The position numbers were made by a program, and so were the translations under genes. Shown here one piece after another: positions 62,236 through 64,000 of a stretch of DNA of 64,000 bases; the stretch's first letter is position 1, and each line of letters begins with the position of its first letter. The DNA is taken from NCBI GenBank assembly GCA_039801505.1, contig JBDRUV010000002.1, positions 124,001-188,000 on the forward strand. The letters run 5' to 3'. Origin of the DNA: a candidate division WOR-3 bacterium (GTDB taxonomy: Bacteria > Hydrothermota > Tepidihabitantia > Tepidihabitantales > CAIPLT01). The notes beneath the pieces were generated by a model. The model was not told the DNA's origin. It made no database searches and worked only from the letters and a program-made list of their open reading frames with translations.

Positions 62236-63792
62236 GTGAAGGTTTTTTATCGTCCCGAGGATTTAGGTGATTTTTCATATGATAAACACTTAGGCGATCC
62301 CGGTAGTTATCCGTTTGCCCGCGGCATTTACTCAAATATGTACAAAGGTAAACTATGGACTATGCGGCAATATGCTGGATACGGTGATGCATCTGAAGCT
62401 AATCGCCGATTCCGATATCTTTTAGGGGAAGGGCAGACTGGGCTTTCTGTGGCTTTTGACTTACCTACACAACTGGGATACGATTCCGATTCGCCCAGAG
62501 CTATGGGGGAAGTTGGTAAGGTGGGAGTGGCAATTAGCACTATCGATGATATGAAAGAGTTATTTCTAGGTATACCGTTAGATAAAGTTTCCACCTCAAT
62601 GACAATAAATGCTACCGCGCCGATAATTTTAGCAATGTATATCGCTGTTGCTAATGAGGCCGGTATTTCTACTGAGAAATTATCTGGCACAGTCCAGAAC
62701 GACATTTTAAAAGAATATATTGCCCGAGGTAATTATATTTTTCCAGTTCAGCCATCGATGAAATTAGCTGTCGATATTTGGGAATACGCCATTAGATATC
62801 TCCCGCGATTTTATTTTATATCAATTTCTGGTTATCATATCCGAGAAGCTGGTGCTACTGCGATAGAAGAGTTAGCATTTACTTTTGCTAACGGCATTAG
62901 TTATATTGAAGAAGCATTAAAAAGAGGATTGAAAGTAGATGAATTTGGACCGAGGCTTTCATTCTTTTTTGGCGCCCATAATAATTTTTTTGAGGAAATT
63001 GCCAAGTTTCGTGCCGGAAGACGACTCTGGGCTAAGATTATGCGGGAACGATTTGGGGCTCAGAACCCTAAATCATGGATGATGCGCTTTCACACCCAAA
63101 CCTGTGGTTCAACTCTTACTGCCCAAGAACCCGAAAATAATATTGTCCGGGTTACCTTGCAGGCCTTGGCAAGTGTTTTAGGAGGAACACAGAGTCTTCA
63201 TACCAATTCTTTTGACGAAGCCTTGGCTCTACCAAGTGAGGAGGCGGTAAAAATTGCTCTACGCACTCAACAGATTATTGCTTATGAATCACAGATACCA
63301 TTAGTTGCTGATCCTTTAGGTGGTGCATATTATCTTGAAGCATTAACGAATCAGATTGAAGTTGAAACCGAGCGGCTTCTTAATGAAATTGAAAACTTGG
63401 GTGGTGCAGTTAAATGTATTGAGGAAGGTTTTATCCAGCGTAAAATTGAAGAGTCGGCTTTTAACTATCAAAAGGAAATAGAAAATAACGCACGAAAAAT
63501 TATCGGGGTTAATATTTTTGCTACAAAGCCAGATACCAAGGAATACAAGCACAAGATTCTTAAGGTTTCTAAAGAGTTGCAAAATAGACGCAAGTTACAG
63601 CTTAGACAGTTTAAAATGAAACGAAGTAAGCTTCAAGTCCAAGCAAGTTTAGAGGGGTTAAAAAAAGCTATTGACGAAGATAAAAATCTTTTACCACCTA
63701 TTCTGGAATGCGTTAAAAATCAAGTGACCCTAGGTGAAATTTGTGATTTATTACGGGAAGTATATGGCGAGTATGATAAAATTAAGTATTAA
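62236..63792 (+). CDS. Methylmalonyl-CoA mutase, catalytic (large) subunit
   Basis: 518 residues of the catalytic TIM-barrel half of the B12-dependent mutase that interconverts methylmalonyl- and succinyl-CoA. It has the YAGYGDASEANRRFRYLL and GLSVAFDLPTQLGYDSD blocks, SISGYHIREAGAT, FHTQTCGSTLTAQEPENN, and GGTQSLHTNSFDEALALPSE. The B12-binding domain is not fused, so a small second subunit must be encoded elsewhere, as in archaea and many anaerobes. The start is GTG 62236, set by the promoter; no ribosome-binding site is present. The epimerase gene follows. Confidence 0.93.
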   Translation: MKVFYRPEDLGDFSYDKHLGDPGSYPFARGIYSNMYKGKLWTMRQYAGYGDASEANRRFRYLLGEGQTGLSVAFDLPTQLGYDSDSPRAMGEVGKVGVAISTIDDMKELFLGIPLDKVSTSMTINATAPIILAMYIAVANEAGISTEKLSGTVQNDILKEYIARGNYIFPVQPSMKLAVDIWEYAIRYLPRFYFISISGYHIREAGATAIEELAFTFANGISYIEEALKRGLKVDEFGPRLSFFFGAHNNFFEEIAKFRAGRRLWAKIMRERFGAQNPKSWMMRFHTQTCGSTLTAQEPENNIVRVTLQALASVLGGTQSLHTNSFDEALALPSEEAVKIALRTQQIIAYESQIPLVADPLGGAYYLEALTNQIEVETERLLNEIENLGGAVKCIEEGFIQRKIEESAFNYQKEIENNARKIIGVNIFATKPDTKEYKHKILKVSKELQNRRKLQLRQFKMKRSKLQVQASLEGLKKAIDEDKNLLPPILECVKNQVTLGEICDLLREVYGEYDKIKY

Positions 63793-63808
63793 TAACGGGG
63801 AGGTAAAA

Positions 63809-64000
63809 ATGCCATTTAAAAATCTTAATCATATTGGGATTGCTGTTAATTCTCTTGATGAGGCAGTTAAAATTTATTGCAATGTGTTTAAGCTGGGGGT
63901 ACCTAAAATTTTAGAGCTTAACGAAATGCAATTGAAAATTGCACTTTTTTATCTGGGCGAGGTAAAAATTGAACTAATTGCTCCTTTAAGTTCTGGTACA
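63809..64000 (+). CDS. mce: Methylmalonyl-CoA epimerase, N-terminal part (cut by window end)
   Basis: The first 64 residues of a vicinal-oxygen-chelate epimerase that converts the S and R forms of methylmalonyl-CoA. It opens MPFKNLNHIGIAVNSLDEAV with the metal-ligand His at 8, and VKIELIAPL carries the next ligand Glu. A GGGGAGG site lies 6 bases upstream. It is 16 bp after the mutase subunit and probably cotranscribed with it, for propionate metabolism or propionyl-CoA formation. Confidence 0.9.
   Translation, partial: MPFKNLNHIGIAVNSLDEAVKIYCNVFKLGVPKILELNEMQLKIALFYLGEVKIELIAPLSSGT

Overview
The window reads as a moderately AT-rich bacterial chromosome from a Gram-negative-type, uncultivated FCB-like lineage. 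Candidate division WOR-3 or a relative is my best guess, by inference only. The support is an outer-membrane set (an LptD/OstA homologue, a PorV/PorQ-type barrel, a BamA-like barrel), five secreted proteins ending in a FlgD-like/type IX-style C-terminal module, an archaeal-type AspRS, and a split methylmalonyl-CoA mutase. There is no sign of phage, insertion sequence or CRISPR array.

Layout. 1-6464 (+): rpoB (3' part), rpoC, rpsL, rpsG, then a PlsC-like acyltransferase where fusA is often found. 6461-9735 (-): a polyprenol-phosphate mannose synthase-like enzyme and a ugd-uxs pair (UDP-glucose to UDP-glucuronate to UDP-xylose). 9895-21909 (+): MFS transporter, secreted FG-GAP protein, coaX, a NYN-domain protein, tsaB, aspS, a class A PBP, an EndoIII-like glycosylase, lptD and maf. 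21932-27361: a HEAT-repeat protein (-) divergent from a soluble PAS/GAF histidine kinase and its receiver protein. 27629-31322 (-): tRNA-Asn, a subtilase with a propeller-like insert, a small membrane protein and five tRNAs. 31424-48181 (+): three propeller-bearing secreted proteins, a flavoredoxin-like protein, a peptidase MA/TolB/BamA-like fusion, a lipoprotein, a cellulose-synthase-like glycosyltransferase and a PorV-like protein. 48498-64000: purA, hypB, an MFS transporter with a probable 3' frameshift, a radical SAM protein and dinG (-), an ABC exporter operon, pilB-pilC, gyrB (-), and methylmalonyl-CoA mutase plus epimerase (cut by the window end).

Three patterns run through the window. 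(1) A family of roughly 40-bp GC-rich palindromic elements lies in seven places (plus one possible relic). Six are intergenic, and one sits exactly in frame inside a secreted-protein gene at 40551-40589. (2) Promoters fit TTGACA-N16/18-TATAAT well, and for ten first genes the predicted transcription start falls 0-4 nt from the start codon, so leaderless translation looks common. Several start codons were chosen on this basis, because the longest reading frame would begin inside the -35 box. (3) The few genes with longer leaders, notably the PorV-like gene and the 1393-residue secreted protein, have leaders with strong inverted repeats that could control translation.
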